Positions 1 to 11,424 of a DNA stretch of 64,000 bases are shown here, piece after piece. Positions within the stretch are counted from its first letter, which is position 1. The number at the start of each line of letters is the position of its first letter. The position numbers and the translations under genes were made by a program. This stretch comes from Phanerochaete sordida (taxonomy: Eukaryota > Basidiomycota > Agaricomycetes > Polyporales > Phanerochaetaceae): assembly GCA_019973155.2 (NCBI GenBank), contig BPQB01000017.1, positions 310,001-374,000 on the forward strand. Direction: 5' to 3'. The notes beneath the pieces were generated by a model. The model saw nothing but the letters and a program-made list of their open reading frames with translations, was not told the origin of the DNA and made no database searches.

Positions 1-1521
1 CTGGGATTACGGTCTGGCATCGGACGCGCAGCATCTTCGCGTCGCTGGGCATTGAAGAGGCCCTGAAGAACCGCGTGGTCTCACCGCCCTTCACGTTGCG
101 CAAGAGCGACACGAAAGAACCATTTGGGTTTCATACCATGGATATTCCTCGTAAGCCCAGAAGCCTGCTCGGACGTGCGAGAGAGCTTCGCGCTGACCAG
201 CTGCATTCACAGACGGCAGCATGGCACTCCCACGCATCGACATGATCAAGCTTCTCGTCGACAGCCTTCAGATCGACTCAACGCCTTGGCTTCACGTACA
301 CTTCCGCAAGAGACTCGAGTCGTACGAGCAGGACGCGACCGGTGTTACCCTCCGCTTCGCGGACGGGTCGACTTCGCGTGCGGACGTCCTGGTCGGCGCG
401 GACGGCATTGGCTCGCACACGCGCAAGACGATGTACGCCGACATCGCAGGACGCGTCGCAGAGAAACGGCCAGACGAAGCTGCAGCCATCCTTCAGGGTG
501 CGCAGCCGACATGGACAGGAACCTATGCCTATCGCACGCTCTTGGACGCAGAGGAGCTCAGAGCAGTCTCTCCAGAGAACGTCTTGCTGAGTGGTGGTTA
601 TATGGTGCGAACACAGCGTATGTTACGTGTCCTTCTGCGGTGCTGATATCACATCCAGTGGTGTGGGAACGGGCAGGTGCGCGCGCATAGTTTCTTCAGA
701 CCTCTATATCGTGCTGAAGGTCGACGAAGCACGTCATATCGTATCCCATCTCCAAGAAATGGATCAATTTCCTTGTGTTCGATACCATACCCGGCGGACT
801 CGGCAAACCCCTGGCAGGGCCATCGGTCTCGCTCGCGTCCAAGGACGAGCTTACTGACCTGTATAAGGACTGGGAAGACGACCTGTGCGTTGCAATGGAG
901 GTCATTCTGCTTCGTGATGTCATGCAACTGAATGCCCGGCTGACTTCGCCTTCCGTAGAATATCGGCGACCTCTCGAAGTGGGCCATCAGCCACATCCGC
1001 GGTCTTCCGCAGTACAACGATGAGCGGGTCGCGCTTTGTGGAGACTCCGTGAGCGTCTTAATCAGGATCGCTTTGCAAGACGAGTCTCACCGACTGCTGA
1101 CAGGCGCACGCCATGAGCACCCACTTCGGCGCTGGCGCTGGACAGGCGATCGACGTGCGTCCGCAGCTTTTGCAACCTCCCTCCTCTCACGTTCTTCCAG
1201 GACTCGTACATCCTCGGACGCATCCTAGCGCACCCAAGCATAACCGCGGACAACATCGCCGAGGCCCTGAAGACCTACGACGCCATCCGCCGGCCGATCG
1301 CCGGCGACGTCCTAGAACGTTCGCTGCGCATAGGCTTCCTGTACGAGTTCCATCCGGAACACGTGCCTACGGGCACCGACCTCGAGAAGGTCCGCGCGGG
1401 CGACCGTGCCGAGCTGAGGAAGATCGCGGACGAGCTGCAGGACATATGGCGGTTCCATTGGGAGTGGATGCCTGAGCGGGACTGGGAGCGGGCGCAGGTG
1501 ATGCTCGAGGAGTGGCTGTGA
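1..1521 (+). CDS. FAD-dependent monooxygenase (salicylate hydroxylase-like), 5' partial
   Basis: Flavin monooxygenase of the aromatic hydroxylase/PHBH-like group; such enzymes insert one oxygen atom into organic substrates using NAD(P)H and FAD. The window starts inside the gene, after the N-terminal Rossmann motif. Reading across short introns gives a segment beginning near VWHRTRSIF, then the second FAD motif VLVGADGIGS near base 390. The C-terminal motif GDSAHAMSTHFGAGAGQ forms when the intron from about 1050 to 1109 (gtgagc...ctgacag) is removed; it is the ribityl-binding GD motif followed by the usual helix. The last exon ends EEWL with a stop at 1519-1521. No disabling change was seen in the visible part. 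It diverges from the ALDH/UbiA/P450 block downstream and could be a tailoring oxygenase of that group, which is inference. The substrate cannot be told from sequence. Confidence 0.85.
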
Positions 1522-1941
1522 GTATCTTGTGTGTCATAAGCTCGAGAATGGACATGGGGATGTCGCCAATGAGCTGCTGAGCGCGGCTTCTTCCCATGTA
1601 AACTTGACGCGCAAGTAAGAGTGGTAACAGGTCTGCGCTATTCTACCGGAGAGAATGGGAGGTCTCGACCCGAATCAACCATGTCTGAGCTCTTGTATCT
1701 GATTACCGTCTGCAGCTTGGAGTTTTTGTACAGTATTGCAAGTTGGTCGACTGCACTGCTGAATTATGAAGGCAGCTGACCCTGTTCATTAATACCCACA
1801 GATACATTCTCGATAGAGTCAGATGCATGATCGTGCCCTTATCACGGCCTGCCTGTACATATAGGACGGCTACGAGCCCTCAGGGTTTGTGTCCTGACTG
1901 CTGCTATCTGTCTCGCAGCGATTTGGGACACTACCGCCACG
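1522..1941. other. intergenic spacer
   Basis: This 420-bp stretch lies between the FAD monooxygenase stop and the first BTB gene. I see no coding frame with family-like sequence. It should hold the terminator of the first gene and the promoter of the second; no clear TATA box was found. Confidence 0.5.
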
Positions 1942-3147
1942 ATGTACTCAGAATCGTACGAATGTGAAGAGGCGTCGGATGAGACACCGCGCGTACTCTA
2001 CCCTGCTGTTATGCGGGTCTCCACCCCACCAGTACTGCGCGCTCCCTCCCCACCGCGCACTCCCTCTCCTCCGAGACCTCAGACCGTCCCACATCCCACG
2101 TTCTACTTCACCGATGGGGACATCGCTCTTTCGGCACGCGAGTCCGATATGTTAACCTACATCTTCCGCGTACACCGCCTATTCCTTCGACACCACTCTG
2201 AGGGTCTGCGGGATATGGTCACCGCGGCTGTTGTCGGTCAAACCGTCAATGAATATGACGGTGTTCCGCTGATAATCATGTCGGAGGAAGACACTGCGCA
2301 GGACCTGGCGGGCCTTCTGCAGGTCATGTACGACATATCGTATGTCGCTGTGCTTCGTAGACAATCTTCTTCCTATTGACTGGTTATTTCCAGCGCCCTG
2401 CCTCGAATTCTAGGTGCGGATCGACGTGCAGATGCACCCATTATGCTGGACAGCCTCCTTGAGATGTCGCAGAAATACGGCATGGGAGGCGTCGCTTCCG
2501 CCATAACGGAGCACATACGCAAGGAATGGCCGACTACTCTCCAGCAGTGGGAGGTGCGCCAACTCGAGCTGCAGTCCACAACGTCGCACGAGACCCTGCC
2601 CGAGCCTGTGGCTGCCATCCAGTTTGCAACCGCGTACGACATTCCGAGCGTGCTCCCCGCCGCCTTCTACCATCTCGCCGTCGTGCCCACGAAGCGTGAC
2701 TGGCGCGACGTTCCTGGCGCACCCGGCACGCCCAATGCGACGTGCCCAGAGAACGTGCAAGCAGCGCGCTGGTTCAGCCTCGACGACTGCAACGCCGTAC
2801 GCTTCGTCAAGGGCCGAGACGCGCTGCTCGACTACTATTTTACACACTTCGCGGACGACATGGAACCTCCGGTAAACCCATACAACAGGCGTCGAGAGAC
2901 GGGCTGCACGTGCGACTTCTCTCCGCTCCGGACGGAAATCCGCCTTGCTGCGACATGTCAGCACCTCGACCCCCTGCTTGCCCTGAAGAAACTTATCGAG
3001 CGCTGCGACCACGCCCTTACATTTTGTCCGACGTGCCTGGTTCGCGTGCGCGGTAACTTCATGAAGCTGCGCAGGGACATTTGGGATAGATTGCCGGAGT
3101 TCTTTGGAGTTCAGACTGGAACAAATCGTCTGACATGGGGCGACTGA
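1942..3147 (+). CDS. BTB/POZ domain protein (paralogue 1)
   Basis: Two-exon gene, join(1942..2339, 2394..3147), 383 aa; the 54-bp intron restores the frame (TC|C). An N-terminal Pro/Ser-rich stretch (about residues 25-50) precedes a fungal-type BTB fold: FYFTDGDIAL, then VHRLFLRHHSEGLRDMV, the usual small helix-strand core, followed by a helical extension in which AYDIPSVLPAAFYHLAVV matches the equivalent helix in two other genes of this window. The C-terminal half has paired cysteines (CTCDF, CPTC) and ends in an amphipathic IWDRLPEFFG-type helix. BTB domains are protein-protein interaction modules, often Cullin-3 adaptors or transcription cofactors; no DNA-binding or catalytic domain is visible, so function is unknown. 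It sits between two enzymes of a putative biosynthetic group, but nothing ties it to that pathway. Confidence 0.85.
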
Positions 3148-3788
3148 AGGTACGCTTATCGCTTCATATGGAGCAGGCTCTAATGGATCGCTTAGCGAGA
3201 CCTGGTTCATAGCCACAGATTTGACTTGCCGTTCTTGTAGACACGTTTAAGAAAGAACGATCAGCTTTTGTGCATTTGTTGTCGCTCCCTGGGCCCGAGC
3301 TAGACCAAATTGTAAAGCAATTTCGGAGTCTCCGACGTTTAGTAAGCCACACATACGAGCATAGCGTACGTACATCTTCTATGGGAATGTTGTGGAATCG
3401 TCTGAGCGCAACACAGTAGAAGAACTAGAGCGGGCGTCGGTCAACAGCCTCGCGCAAGCGTCTCACGTGGTACACGTTTGCTTGTCGGCATTAGCTAAGC
3501 ATCACTGTCCGCTACTTACTGCATCCTATTCGTGGGACATCTGAGTAAGAGTGCGAAGCTTACCTAAGCTTACCGAGAACTCGAAGTGAAGCTTAAAGTG
3601 TAGCTTTGGACGACGTTCAACGTTCGAACGTTCATTGCTGACATCCTCGAGCCATCGTGAGGAAAACCTCCCTTGTTTAACGCACAGCCGTCCCTAGTAT
3701 TTCGCTCAAGTAACGCTACGAACAGGACATGTGATACAGACGTCGAGTTTCTGGGACGCGCCTCCGAACCGTACGTAGAGCGAGTGAA
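3148..3788. other. spacer between convergent genes, with a 14-bp palindrome
   Basis: No coding signal was found. The spacer separates the 3' ends of the BTB gene and the ALDH gene. It contains short repeats of AAGCTTACC near 3557-3577 and a perfect palindrome AACGTTCGAACGTT at 3619-3632. Confidence 0.5.
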
Positions 3789-5789
3789 TCATAAACGAGC
3801 GTTTTCCAGAACGCGAATATGCACTGCCTTGAGGACGGTATACCTGTGGAAATCGCAAACGTCAGTCCCCGCTGATACGTCCATGCGAGATAAAACGTTG
3901 CGTACTCGTCCAGTGCCTTCTGACCCAGCTGCCTGCCGAACCCACTCTGCTTCACGCCGCCGAACGGCACATGGGGATCAAGGAAGGCAAACATATTGAC
4001 GAACGCGCTCCCGGCCTGGAGACGCCGCGTTACTCGGAGGGCCCGATCGACGCTCTGCGTGTAAACGTGTCCGACCAGTCCGTATGTACTCTCGTTTGCT
4101 AAACGTAGTGCCTCCGACTCGGTATTGAACTTGACGACAACGCCTACAGGGCCAAAGATCTCTTCGCGCAGAATACTTGCGTCCTGCGGAACGTCTCCGA
4201 AGAGGGTTGGCGCGACGAAGTAGCCTGGTCGGTCGAGTCGTGTACCGCCTGTGAGCAGAGTCGCTCCAGCGCCTTTACCAGCCTCAATATATCCGAGAAC
4301 CCGCTACAGACGTTGTCAGCGAACATTCCCATACAGCGGAGAAGAAGCGTACGTCGAGTTGCGTCTGTGAGATTAGCGGGCCCGCGGCAATGTCAGCCTC
4401 GAAGCCGCTACCTAGAGGTATTGACTGCGCGGCGTGCACTAGCAGCGGGACAAGTGTGTCATATATTCCTTCCTGGACGTATATTCGCGTTCCCGCAGCG
4501 CAGAACTGCCCGCTTCGCGTGCTGAGCTTTCCATGTAAGCAACCATCCTCGTGTCATGCGTTCGAATAACTCACAACATGCCCTTGAGAATCTCAGCCAC
4601 CGCACTCTCCACATCAGCATCATCAAAGACGATCGCGGGGCTCTTCCCACCAAGCTCGAGCGTGACCCGCTTGAGGTTCGAGCGCGCGGCGAGCTCCATA
4701 ATGCGGCGTCCGACCGCGGTGCTGCCCGTGAAGGCGATTTTGCGCACGCGCATGTGCGCGGAGAGCGCCTCGCCTGCGACGGCGCCGTAGCCCTGCACGA
4801 CGTTGAACGCTCCGGGCGGAAATCCCGCCGCGCGCACGAGGGACGCAAGCTTGAGCGCTGTGAGCGGCGTCAGCTCAGACGGCTTCAGCACGACGGCATT
4901 GCCCGTCGCGAGAGCGGGCGCGATGCTCCAGACGGCGAGGATAACTGCGCGAGGGTCAGCGGCCGGGTAGCCGGCGGGTGAGAAGAGCGGGAGGCGTACG
5001 CGGGAAATTCCAAGGGACGATGATGCCCTACAGGGTGCGTGAGTATCGAGCAAGGCGACGAAAATTGCTGGACTCACGCATACGCCAATGGGCTCATGGC
5101 GCGTATACGCGAATCTGCTATCTGCAGTCTGCATACATGGCCGTCAGGGTCTGTTGTTCACTCGACCGACGGATTCTGCGTACCTCTATCGTCTGTCCGA
5201 AGTGCTTGTCTGCCCATCCAGCATAGTACCTCAGCGTGCTGATGACGTCTAGGATATCATGACCTCTCGCGTGGAGGAAGTTTCGGCCTGCCAAACGGTC
5301 AGCACGCTCGAGGCTAAAAACAGGGCGCAGGGCATACCGGCGTTCAACGCCTCGAGGGCGGCAAAGTCGTCGATGCTCTGTTCGACAAGGTCTGCGAGCT
5401 TGGCCAAAAGTCTTCCTCGAGCGGGTGCTGAGACGTTCGTTCCCCACGATCGCTCGAAGGCGCGCTCTGCTGAGTCCACGGCGGCATCGATATCTTTCTT
5501 TCCGGCTAGTGAGACCTTGGTGATGAAGGAACCATCGCCTGCCGACCAAAAGTATGAGATAGTGCGCGAGATGTCAGAACTATGGCCATTAACTGCTCAC
5601 TCGGATTGTGCAGTCTGGGGGTTGTATGGCGAGTCAGTAGCTAGAGCTAGAGTGGAGCACGAGTACGCACTCGATGACCGCGCGAGTCGCGGATTCGACA
5701 AATTCGCCGTCAATGAACAGGCCTGTAGGCACAGACAAAGTGCCGGTGAACGTGTCCGACTGAACGGTGTGGGTGAATACTTCTGCCAT
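3789..5789 (-). CDS. aldehyde dehydrogenase (NAD(P)+-dependent, ALDH superfamily)
   Basis: Multi-exon gene on the minus strand. ALDHs oxidise aldehydes to carboxylates with NAD(P)+, usually in the cytosol. The start is ATG at 5789-5787 ([14 protein letters not shown]), which gives the standard N-terminus [11 protein letters not shown]; the stop is at 3791-3789. Visible motifs, in order: [17 protein letters not shown]; the GIIVPWNFP cofactor motif, with an intron directly after it that restores [35 protein letters not shown] with the catalytic base; QFCAAGTR with the catalytic cysteine; EEIFGPVG; and [10 protein letters not shown]. The last intron joins DEYAT to [10 protein letters not shown], the usual C-terminus. 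All catalytic residues are present, so it is probably active. It shares its strand with the UbiA and P450 genes, and a role in oxidising an aldehyde intermediate there is inference. Confidence 0.9.
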
Positions 5790-7692
5790 ACTGGGAGTGT
5801 GCTTGCACCGTGCGGGCAGTGAGGGAATGGAGCCGCACTTGCGTTATATGACCGCCACCGAGGCGCTCATTGAACTCTTCAATGCCTCCACGCGAGGAAT
5901 ACGTCGAAGGCATAGGGGTCATCCTCGCGCAAGACAATTGAAGCCTGTGTGTATTCCATGTTCAGCGCTGCTTCCTGACAGATGGGCACGGCCTGGCCGC
6001 AAAGAGGTAAGCGGAAGATGCAGCGCCCGGTGACCACATGTCACGATGATAAGAAGCCCACCTGGGGATGTACGCATGGCCGAGGCTGCAGGGCCCAAGC
6101 TATTGCGAGCGTGGTGTTGTGGCCGCTCGTAGTGGGAACATGCAAGCGGGGACCGAGCCGTGCCCGAGCCTCACCCGAGGCTGAAGGTGAGGTTCGAACG
6201 CCCATCCGCCGTCATCTGAGGGCGCCTGGTCCTTTGTGGCGTCGCGCGCAGGCCACGCTCCGCTATCAAATGACCCTGTCAGGGACCGCAAAATGAAATG
6301 ATGTCTGCTTGTACGCCTGTGAAGACAGAACGCGCACGGTGAACCCCTCCGAATGAGCGCACTCACGGTCTGAGATCGATTCCACCACATCGCGATCCTC
6401 CGCGAACCTGTTCCATGCAGCCGGGAAGCTTAAAGCTCCAGAAGCTGCCGTCTTCGTCAACTCGGGTCCAATCCGCGTGCTCGAAAAGAAGAGTCTTCTC
6501 TATTACGTCGGCGGTATAATGAAAGGGTTGGGCATCGTGTTCGAACGCCGAACGGACCCATCGCGATAACGTTCAAGGAGAGCCCAGAAAGCGTGATTCG
6601 AAGAATCGCCGAACCCCTAGCCAGGAAGGTCAGCAGAGAACCCGTGTAGTGCACATTGTCTCATATGGACGCCGTAGATTGTGCGAGTGCATAGGCATGG
6701 AGGCATGCATGGTCAGTCATATTGAGTTTGCCTGAAATGTTTCGAGTGCCCGCCCGCCATGATACCAGGTCCTAGCGGAGCGTGAAGTGGGTGACTGACT
6801 CGGCCTCCACTCAAATACATTACCGAACCGGGCCATCTTATGCGTCTGCACCCGTGCGCGGCTGGAATGTCTCTGCTCGTGATACTGGCGCGGAGAGGCC
6901 GCACTCGCGCGCCAAGCCTTCTCAGAGCTGAGCTGCAACATGGCGCACCTTTTAATTCAATCTTACCATCATGACCGCAGAAAGATAGCATAAGCTACTG
7001 TGTTCCGATTCCTACATAAACCAGTCAGAGCCGGGGTGCAGAATAGGAATTCGAACCATACTCACGCGTCCAGGAGCAACAGAAGCATTTCCATGCGTGA
7101 TGGCTGGCATCTAGAGCGCAAATTAGTCAGAAAGTTCTGAAGATGAATCCGCCAACGGTATCGCAGCCATGTGCCGAGGATAGACGATTCACGAAAGCAT
7201 TATAAGGCCAACACGTGGACGCTGTGCCCGCTCACACTCGCCCCCTACATGCTACCTAGGCAAATTACAAGGTACAGAGGAGGTTATTGAAAAGTGTCGC
7301 ATCGACCAGGAGAAGGACGAGGAGGACTTATCTTCGGCCACACGAGCGACGCAGGCACGACGCCAGGCGGCCTGCCGGCGCCTAGGCCTACGAAATTCGA
7401 GCGGAGAAATGCTGCGGCGCTACTCCGCCGTCCCAGTTAGGAATACGTGGTTCAAATACGCTCGATGCGGGTAGCACATTGATTCACAGCTAATGCACCC
7501 ATCCGTGTGCACAGCTACTTCTCCGATATGGTGCTATAGATGGCATTGGATAATCTACTACCTGTAATCTGCGACGGGATTCCGCTTCATAGCAGGAGCA
7601 GCACCGGGTAGGCGTACAAAGTGAGTCTGGCAAATTTGTTCGGACTCTGCGAGAAATATCTAGTTCGCTACTGACGGTACAACATAAAATGC
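5790..7692. other. 1.9-kb spacer without recognised gene
   Basis: Open frames are short and not protein-like on either strand. The upper part should hold the ALDH promoter and the lower part the terminator of the UbiA gene. I see no repeat or mobile element here. Confidence 0.45.
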
Positions 7693-8754
7693 TCATCGTC
7701 CCAAAGTCTTATATCTCCAATACCCCACAAGTAGGTGAGCACATGATAGCCAAACCTGTCGCATTGAATAGTCAGGAGGCCTCAAGGAGTAGAGTGCGGA
7801 CGAGAGGGTACGCACATTATAGATCTGATAGGACTTTCTGTCTTGTTCCACACATCGCAATACAAGAAACCGTGCCCCCAAAAAGACGCCCAGAGCAGTG
7901 AAGCCCAGGGCAGGGAGCAGATCGAGCTTCCAGACGTATGCGAGCACGATGGACCACGGAACCACGGTTACGAACACGCTGATGCGCGCCCGGAGTTCGG
8001 AGACTAGTGGAAAAGTCGCGCGCCCGACGCGCGCATCCCCTGTAACATCCTTGAAGTCCTGCACCTGGATGGTGGTCGCAAGGATAGAGGCGCTGTGGAA
8101 TATTGCAAGCCACGCGGCGGAGTCCAGGTGCTCTTGACTGCGTCCTGTATCCAGAGCCCTCTGAGCAAATATGTTCGTCAATGTGATGAGTAGCACCACA
8201 CCTGCGAGTAGCGTAGTCCCGCACTCGAACGATGCAAAGCCGAGGCCGTTCACGACGTTCCGAAGAAGCCAGAACCCAGCGTCGATGTGCAACTCGTTGT
8301 ATATGAATGTGAGCGCCGCGAAGGTAATACTTGCCCACAGAACCTGCGCGCTGTACAGCGATGAGAAACCAAAGCAAATGGGGATGAGGGCCCAGCAGAG
8401 TCGGATGGCTGCTCTCGGTTCGATACGCTTGGACGGCAGCGGTCGGTGCGCTTTGTTAATCGCGTCTTCATCTACTGCATGTATTTGATTTGCGACATCG
8501 AAATGTAGGAGGTGAAGCCACAGCCAGAGCGCAGCGTGGAGGGCGTGCGAGATGGAGTGTATCGGCGCCGCCGCCAGGGTGAAGCAAATCTGCGGAGCAA
8601 TCGCCAGGGCTCGTGTCAGGCAATGAGATGCGTTGAGGATGCACTGATGTAGACGCACAATTGGTACGAAGGTTGTCTTGATATCGTCCTTGGTGAACAG
8701 GAAGAGAGTGTGAGCATGATATGCGAGGGTCGAAAACGCAGAGTATAATGACAT
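7693..8754 (-). CDS. UbiA-superfamily membrane prenyltransferase / UbiA-type terpene cyclase candidate
   Basis: Integral membrane protein of the UbiA fold; family members transfer or cyclise isoprenyl diphosphates in membranes. The start is ATG at 8754 (MSLYSAFSTLAY); the frame runs 11 codons further up, but only to a TTG. A 60-nt intron (7756-7815, gtgcgt...gacag) is divisible by three and has no stop; splicing gives YQIYNVWLSCAH and a 333-aa protein, whereas reading through gives 353 aa. The first Asp-rich motif is NQIHAVDED with the INKAHRPLPSKRI tail, and the second is QDFKDVTGD. About eight hydrophobic helices are visible. The first motif departs from the canonical NDxxDxxxD, as is common in fungal UbiA proteins outside ubiquinone and heme synthesis. 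Neighbouring P450 and ALDH genes on the same strand fit a meroterpenoid or sesquiterpenoid pathway. A role as prenyltransferase rather than cyclase cannot be excluded. Confidence 0.85.
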   Translation of the reverse strand: MSLYSAFSTLAYHAHTLFLFTKDDIKTTFVPIVRLHQCILNASHCLTRALAIAPQICFTLAAAPIHSISHALHAALWLWLHLLHFDVANQIHAVDEDAINKAHRPLPSKRIEPRAAIRLCWALIPICFGFSSLYSAQVLWASITFAALTFIYNELHIDAGFWLLRNVVNGLGFASFECGTTLLAGVVLLITLTNIFAQRALDTGRSQEHLDSAAWLAIFHSASILATTIQVQDFKDVTGDARVGRATFPLVSELRARISVFVTVVPWSIVLAYVWKLDLLPALGFTALGVFLGARFLVLRCVEQDRKSYQIYNVRTLSSALYSLRPPDYSMRQVWLSCAHLLVGYWRYKTLGR

Positions 8755-9297
8755 CTCAGAGGGCACGAGGAGGTATGACAATGCCAAATGCTTTATATCC
8801 TCCGGAGGTCATAGGTGCTGACGTGCGCACCCAGCGAGAGGTCGGCTGTGAAGCGAGGCTGGGATGCTGACTTCGTAACTCACAGATGCTTGCAGGGCGA
8901 GTTTACCCTTGCAAGGTCCCACGCGCACGGGCATGGATGGACATGATCCAGCGATGGTGGAACAATTATCACTTCGAGGAACGTTGTGCCGTGCTGGGAC
9001 ATATGTCTGACCGAATGACGATCTAGAATGGTGAGGAGCGTGGTGGGAAACCGAGTTCGACGCCCGCTTGGGGCTGCTGCGACGTGGAGGCCAGTGAACC
9101 TAGTCTGCAATCTCGCGGAAGTGAGTGAGTGCTGCATCAAATCTCGCGAGTACAATGCACGACTTTGACCCGGGGATGGAACAATCTGCGTAGCATATTT
9201 GGAGGAGCACAATAGCAGGGTGTACATGATACCACCGAAAAAGGGTGTCCTTCGTCTGGGAACCAGAGAGGAAGGAGACCGTCCGCGCGATGTAAAG
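8755..9297. other. spacer between UbiA and P450 genes
   Basis: No coding region is recognised. The stretch should contain the UbiA promoter and the P450 terminator. Both flanking genes are on the minus strand. Confidence 0.45.
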
Positions 9298-11424
9298 TTA
9301 CAGCAGTGCCTCCTGGACCAGCCTCACTTTCTCCGGCGAGCGTGGAACGATCCGGCAGGCAAACCGCTTCGGAAGGCTGGCACTGATGGTAAACATAGGA
9401 CCTAATCGGTTGCCCATCCCAAGCCGAAGACGTACCTGACAAGCTGCGGCTCGTACTGCGGATCCAGAACATCTTCCTCGGGCGGTGAGACGTCGAAGAC
9501 GGCGAGGAGCGTCGCGATGAGAATCCAGATGTTGGTCTCGCCGAGCGCCTTCCCGGGGCAGAGCCTGTCAAATTATCAGCAAACTGCCGGTCTCCACGAA
9601 GGGGCTGCGCACCGGCGCCCAAAGCCGAACGCCCACAGCGACGGATCCGTCGTGGGCACCTCGTTGTCAAGAAAGCGCTCCGGGATGAAGTCGTCAGGCG
9701 GGTATCGTTCGTTTGGCGAGAATGCGATCTGCCTAAGCGGAAGAGTTGAGGCGGGACCGTGGGCGCGAGAGGACAGAATGGACGCACCAGACGTTGGGCA
9801 CAATCACGGTGTCCTTTGGAATGAAGTATCCGCCGTAGACATCATCAGCGGCAGTGCGCCGCGAGATGCCTGCCACAGGTGGTGAGAACATGCTCCGCGA
9901 CAGCCCAATCTACCAGCGCACCGAGAGGAAGTATCGGATGCCACCGCATAACTTCTTTGACGAGGGCGTTGATATATGGCAGCTCGTCTCTGTCGGAGAG
10001 CCGGGGGAGGCGGATGGTTCCGACAACTTTGTCGATCTCTTCGTGCGCCTTCGCCTGCGCCTCAGGGTGCAGCGCCATTGCGATGAGAAAAACGTTGGTC
10101 GTTCCCGCGGTCTGCGGAGCCATCGGTATCAGTAATGATGAGTGAGCCTGTTCCCGAGCGACGCACAGATTCAGCACCGGCTGCGTACATGGATGCTGCC
10201 ACAATCTTGAGCAAACCCCGTAACGGCGATGAAATCTGGATTACCTGTAGTCCACATTATGCGCTCCTCGGTCTCCACAGTTAGCTCCTCTGCTTTCATG
10301 CCTGTGAGAAGATCGTAAAGGAGGGACGGGCTTGCAGTCCCAGCATCCTAATAGGAATTAACGCCGAACACGAGGGCTTTCGCGAGCAACTCACCATTTC
10401 TTGCTTGACTCGCGAGAAGGGCGTGGTGACCATCCTCTCGATCTTCATCCTTCCCTCAGCTGCCTTGCGCTGAAATGGTACCCAGTGTGGGAGGTGTTTC
10501 ACTACGCGAGAGTCAATGGGACGTCAAAGAGCATGGTCGAGACGCACTTATGGGGATGAAATCGCAAAGGTATGTGCCTAGCACAGATGACTCGCCGACT
10601 ATACGCATGGTTTCCTCTGCATGAGTGATATACTGACGAGCCGTGTTCAGAATTGTATATCCCATTTGCATGAGTAGAACACCTACCTCTCGGTCGATTA
10701 CCCTTGGAGATATCCCGTATATGATGTGAAGTACCACTCTAGCGGAATTCCTGTCGTAGGAAGTCAGTGCAACAGCTCTGTTCGCGCGAAAGGAGCACTC
10801 ACAATCGTACGAGATTATAAAAGTTTGCCGCATCCTCAATGAGATCCATACACAGCGTTGCTGCGACCCGCTCCTGCATGGGCTCATAGTGCTTCACGGC
10901 GGCGGTGCTCAGGGCGAGATGCTCCAGCCTGCGGCACTCTTTCCACTCCGGGCCGTAGGGTATGAGCATGATACTCTGTATTCCGCGTAAGCTCATCGGG
11001 AGCGCAGAATGCAACGGGCGCACCCACCTTGTTCAAATTCATGAGCTCACCGAGCACGGTAAAGGTTGGCCGGTGCGAATAGATGTTTCCGCGTTTCTCA
11101 AGCAGGTCCACGATGGACTCGTGCGAGTTCAAAATGATCACGCGCGTGCCGAGGATGTTCAAACCAACGAGATTACCTGGGTGCAAGTGAGTTCCATATC
11201 GGATGAGGCTTCGAAGCACATCACTGACCATAATCGCTCTTCCAGCGCGTGAAGAGGTCCCATGGGCAGCTGAGGTCGAGGTTGAAGATGTTTCCGAACA
11301 GCGGGACCTCCCAGGGCCCCGGTGGAAACGAGAGCTTGCTAGCGCGGCTCCTGTGCCGTAAGTAAATCGTAGCAATGGCCACGAACGCTAGAAGTATCCC
11401 GAAGCTGTCTGGTATCGTCTTCAT
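9298..11424 (-). CDS. cytochrome P450 monooxygenase (microsomal, fungal)
   Basis: Intron-rich P450 on the minus strand; it would hydroxylate a lipophilic substrate at the ER with NADPH-P450 reductase. The start is at 11424 ([20 protein letters not shown]), a membrane anchor followed by the proline hinge [13 protein letters not shown]. The I-helix motif reads AAGAEST after an intron. The K-helix ExxR is in [15 protein letters not shown], the PERF-like motif is [10 protein letters not shown], and the heme loop FGFGRRLCPGK is formed when the gtgcgcagcc...tgacag intron is removed. A final intron gives a C-terminus ending VRLVQEALL with stop at 9300-9298. All key residues including the axial cysteine are present. 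It resembles the large basidiomycete group annotated as O-methylsterigmatocystin oxidoreductase-like. It lies upstream of the UbiA gene on the same strand, which suggests oxidation of its product (inference). Confidence 0.88.

Noticed and set aside
7035..7060. tRNA T-loop-like GGTTCGAATTC on the minus strand
   Set aside because: No matching A box or foldable cloverleaf is found upstream.
8755..8787. Longer N-terminus for the UbiA protein
   Set aside because: The upstream start would be TTG; the first ATG at 8754 gives the family-like N-terminus.
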